Assembly (NCBI GenBank): GCA_003024985.2
Contig: PXIH01S0018989.1
Length of the DNA stretch: 22,251 nt
Origin: Euperipatoides rowelli
Lineage: Eukaryota > Onychophora > Udeonychophora > Euonychophora > Peripatopsidae
Strand: one strand, 5' to 3'
Both the position numbers and the translations under genes were made by a program. Shown here one piece after another: positions 19,453 through 22,251 of the stretch (position 1 is its first letter; every line of letters begins with the position of its first letter). The notes under the pieces were generated by a model that saw only the letters and a list, made by a program, of their open reading frames with translations, did no database searches and was not told the DNA's origin.

Positions 19453-19853
19453 GTTTGTTATTTTTACTTTTTACATTCCATTTGAAATAATAATTGAATT
19501 TTTTAAAATTTTATGTTTCCATCTGTAATGTATAGGTATATTTAATATAAATCAATATTGCTGTTTATTATATTTATGTCTAAGCCAATTTATATTTTTA
19601 TTAGTTCTTTGTTGTAGAAAGAATTGTTATACAGTAGATTTTAGCTATCTACAGTATAATTTTATAATGGTAGCTAAGATCTATAATTTATTTTAATTTT
19701 AAATAGTTCTAAGGTATTATTGTTTCAAATGTATTCTTTAATCATTTTTATTTTTCAAAGAAACATCTTGATCTGTGTTTTGTTTTAATTCTTGCACTCA
19801 ATATACAGTATATATTGTATTCTAATTGTTTTTTGTTTTTTTCTTCTTACAAG
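19453..19853 (+). other. NEMO-like intron C-D, 401 nt
   Basis: AT-rich intron with GT (19453) and AG (19852-19853) ends, and a T-rich tract plus TTCTTCTTACAAG at the acceptor. It contains three TACAGTA words (near 19631, 19651, 19804). Confidence 0.7.
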
Positions 19854-20051
19854 TGTCAAAATGTGAAACCTATGTCTGTTGAATGGATTCAAGAAAGAAA
19901 GACTTTACTAAACAGAATTGATGGTCTTATAGCTCAGTTAATGAGTTTTCAAGAAAGCATTTCAAATAAAGATGTGGAACTTCAAAATCTAAAAGATGAA
20001 AACAATAGAATAAAGAAAAATATAGATATGGTACCTTTACTCCAGGCTCAG
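19854..20051 (+). CDS. IKBKG: NEMO/IKK-gamma homologue, internal exon D (second coiled coil, ends just before the UBAN motif)
   Basis: This is a 66-codon exon in phase 0 at both ends (acceptor AG at 19853, donor GTAAAA at 20052). It begins CQNVKPMSVEWIQERKTLLN, continues as a coiled coil with LIAQLMSFQESISNKDVELQ, and ends NIDMVPLLQAQ. The ending matches the V-P-x-L-x-A-Q word that directly precedes the ubiquitin-binding UBAN motif in NEMO; optineurin has a related x-x-L-x-A-Q. The next exon should therefore start with the UBAN segment, which binds linear or K63 polyubiquitin, but no such exon is visible in the remaining 2.2 kb. The residue before A-Q is Gln (20043-20045), where human NEMO has Lys, to my memory Lys285. 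An upstream methionine at 19815 is in intron and not the start. Confidence 0.8.
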
Positions 20052-20993
20052 GTAAAATATTATTGAATTACTTTTAATTTTTTTTCTAATTATGTTGTTT
20101 TTAAACAGTTATTTTAATTTTATAGTTAGACATAAAAAAAAAAATTTGCAACAATAAAAAAATATAGCCTACTAGTTACTGAGTAGGAAACATTTTTCAC
20201 ATCTACAGTATTTTTTTCCTTTAGTTTTTATTTTTATTTTTAATTGTATCCAAACCACTTAATTAATTATTCTAGCTAAGAAAAAAATTAAGAAATAGAA
20301 GCAAAGTGATCACATGGTACTAATAAACGTCTTTAAAATTAGCATGCTCTCGAAAAAACAAAATAACTCAATAATGTTCAAAGTGCAGAAAAGTTTAAAA
20401 CAATTATGGATATCTACTGTACTTAGGCTACAATATTTCATCAGAATAAAAATACCAGTGTATTATAATTAAAAGTTTAATTGTTTTATATCAAAAATGC
20501 GAAAATACTGTCGTGTAATATTTGAATATAACCCATCGTTAATTTTTAATAAGTTTATTTCTGCTGCCTAAAATATGGCTACTATCCTTATGTAGTTTTC
20601 TATATACAAGAGATAGAAATCTACAGAATGAAATCTTATTTCATTCCCTATTATATTTATTTATTTTTGATTTGTATATTTTTTATGAAGTATTAAATAA
20701 ATGTACTTTGTAATTTATTTATTTTGGATATTTAATGATGTACAGTATATTTTATTATTTTGCAATCGTATCTAATTATATGTGATTTAATTTTAATTAT
20801 TTCTAAAGGTATTGCCAGTCAGCCAATCTATGTCTAAATTATGCCCTTGTTCCCTAAAGCCCTTTTGATGAAAGCTGACAAGAAATTTAAAGTTATTTGT
20901 TTAATTTAATTGAAATCTATAAAGATTTTAATTACAAGAAGTCTAAAGAAACAGTTATTTAACGTTTGTTATTTCATTTTGTTGAATTGTTTT
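20052..20993 (+). other. Start of the NEMO-like intron after exon D
   Basis: AT-rich sequence without a supported gene. I looked for an exon encoding the UBAN signature after the A-Q of exon D and did not find one, so this intron continues past the window. Confidence 0.55.
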
Positions 20994-21232
20994 GTTTGCA
21001 TAGCAACAAGCTGGAGCTGAGAAATTTACGTTCAATATTTCATAAAAAGTGATTACGTCATGTTTACAGTTTGTTATTCTCACCGGATGGTGCTGTTGTG
21101 TAAATAAATTTGCATAAAAGGAAGTTTATGTTTGCCATAGCAACCAATCAGCTGTTTTGTGGGCGTGGAAGAGACACACCTAGCAACCAAAGAATATAAA
21201 TAGAGTGACTGAAGGGGACTCAAGAGCTTGGC
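20994..21232 (+). promoter_or_regulatory. Compact TATA promoter with X-box-like, CRE-like, octamer, CCAAT and GC-box motifs
   Basis: In order: GTTTGCATAGCAAC (20994-21007, X-box-like), TTACGTCAT (21053-21061, CRE/ATF-like), ATTTGCAT (21108-21115, octamer), TTTGCCATAGCAAC (21131-21144, 12 of 14 bases to the RFX X-box palindrome), CCAAT (21144-21148, followed by CAGCTG), GTGGGCGTGG (21159-21168, GC/CACCC-type), AGCAAC (21182-21187) and TATAAATAG (21195-21203). Transcription would start near 21225-21232 on the + strand. There is no gene start downstream, so it may be the promoter of an LTR retrotransposon or of an unseen non-coding transcript inside the NEMO intron. Confidence 0.5.
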
Positions 21233-22164
21233 TGATCAGAATTTCTCCTGGCTAGTAGAATCATCATCATCTAGCCTAATGCTTAAGATGACATTCTACC
21301 CTTTAAATCAAACCTAATAATAATTTAATATGATTTGCTATAAATTACAATCCATTTATTAGCAATGAATAACAACAATGAAACAGAATTAAAATTTGAC
21401 TAAAAGCTATAAACTTAATGTTCCTGATAAATTTGACCAACATAATCCAATTTAATGTTTTCCGAGCAAGCAGATGTTATTAAAACCATTTAAAACAGGG
21501 CCAAGCAGACAATTTGACTATTTAAAGCAGCAGAAATTAAAACCAGACTTCAATTGTTAATTCAGTTTTAAAGGACATTTCCAGATATACAGTAGACATT
21601 GTAGCTGAAACTTAACTCCAGAGACATCTTTTAATTCCACTTAATTTCAATAATCCGAAATCCTAACTTAAAATCTTACTCCCCTCCTTTCTCTTTAATT
21701 ACTATAGATTGGCTTTACCTGGAATTATTTCTAAATAATTTTGGTCATGACTTATACTTAATACTTTATAAATTATCATTGGGATATTTATTAATTGTAA
21801 TATTTTGGGAATGGTGAATTTGTTGTTAAAATATATTTTTAAAAGAATAAACATGACTTGATAAATTAAATTTTGTTGTGTGTGAAACCCTCATTATTAT
21901 CAAAATGTATTTTTCATTTTTTTTAGATGGCCTTAGGTGAAAACGTGTGAACAAGGGGTGGTTGCCAATTTAATCTATTCAAATTGGTGACAAATAAATA
22001 ATTTATTCTTTCTCCTCTTAAACTCCTTGGACAGCACTTGGTCTTATATTTTATTAAAGTTAATAAAATTGGGTCCCCTCTTAAACTTATTCCATGTTGC
22101 AATCTAATCTCAAATAACAGAAATAAATAAATACCAGCAGAATGTAATGTGTAATCCCTTATCT
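21233..22164 (+). other. Sequence downstream of the intronic promoter, possible LTR remnant
   Basis: No gag or other open frame. A TTGGTGAC word at 21983-21990 resembles the primer-binding site start of some Gypsy-type elements, and TATTCA just before it could be the CA end of an LTR, but the rest of the primer site is not complementary to an obvious tRNA and no second LTR is present. CCTCTTAAACT occurs twice (about 22014 and 22077). Otherwise AT-rich and unassigned. Confidence 0.3.
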
Positions 22165-22251
22165 TTAACCTTTGAGCGGTCGCGCTGTCGTAAATCTTAC
22201 GACAAATTCAATTTTTTATAAAATGTGTCTATGTGTATGGACTTGTATGTT
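22165..22251 (+). mobile_element. piggyBac-like terminus (TTAA + CCTTTGAGCGG), truncated by the window end
   Basis: TTAA at 22165-22168 is followed by CCTTTGAGCGGTCGCGCTG and an inner perfect hairpin GTCGTAA-ATC-TTACGAC (22188-22204). A TTAA target with a terminus beginning CCYTT and a subterminal inverted repeat is typical of piggyBac-superfamily elements and their MITEs. The body and the other end lie outside the window. Confidence 0.5.

Noticed and set aside
19815-19853. Upstream ATG in frame with exon D as a start codon
   Set aside because: It lies in the polypyrimidine tract of the intron. Exons A to C join exon D in phase, so the AG at 19853 is the boundary.
1-22251. tRNA, rRNA or bacterial-type operon
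   Set aside because: Scanning both strands by eye showed no cloverleaf-type sequence with conserved box A/B spacing, no rRNA core words and no prokaryotic gene structure. A tRNA search program would settle the small-RNA part.

Overview
This is a eukaryotic, strongly AT-rich genomic window (roughly 70-75% A+T by eye) from an invertebrate animal. The evidence is GT-AG introns around well-conserved coding exons, several classes of animal transposons (a non-LTR LINE, hAT, a piggyBac-like end, a possible LTR promoter), long homopolymers and microsatellites. Two short words recur throughout (TACAGTA/TACTGTA and TAGGCTA/TAGCCTA). I cannot name the species; an arthropod or another marine-type invertebrate is plausible, but this is inference.

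The only host gene I can support is on the + strand and is spread over the right-hand 11 kb. Four exons (9426-9547, 15475-15627, 19359-19452, 19854-20051) join in frame with consistent splice phases into 189 residues of coiled coil. The joined sequence is collinear with the central part of NEMO (IKBKG, IKK-gamma), the regulatory subunit of the IKK complex in NF-kB/IMD signalling. The N-terminal IKK-binding exons and the C-terminal ubiquitin-binding (UBAN) and zinc-finger exons are not visible and should lie outside the window.

Region by region: 1-130 is an imperfect inverted repeat. 130-2963 is a decayed LINE with endonuclease, reverse transcriptase and C-terminal segments in several frames. 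3252-3555 is an unidentified frameshifted coding relic. 4690-5260 is a second LINE fragment on the minus strand, and 5400-5518 is a LINE-type 3' tail with (TAAA)n on the plus strand. 5.5-9.4 kb is AT-rich DNA with a C12/G11 foldback and a possible small promoter near 7.85 kb. NEMO intron A-B (9548-15474) holds a dead exon-like coding fragment split by a hAT-type element with an 8-bp target duplication and a 900-N gap, then a C30 run and a tandem array of self-complementary 31-nt units. Intron B-C (15628-19358) holds a hAT-like terminus, a near-perfect 139-nt foldback, a 390-nt tract almost without G on the + strand, and a purine-rich GACA/GATA satellite. The last intron (20052 to the end) contains a compact TATA/CCAAT/X-box/CRE-like promoter, possibly inside an LTR, and a piggyBac-like TTAA-bounded terminus that runs off the end.

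I see no bacterial genes, operons, CRISPR arrays, rRNA or tRNA genes. The most unusual item is the G-depleted tract at 18571-18960. I see nothing that I can honestly call a new multi-gene system.
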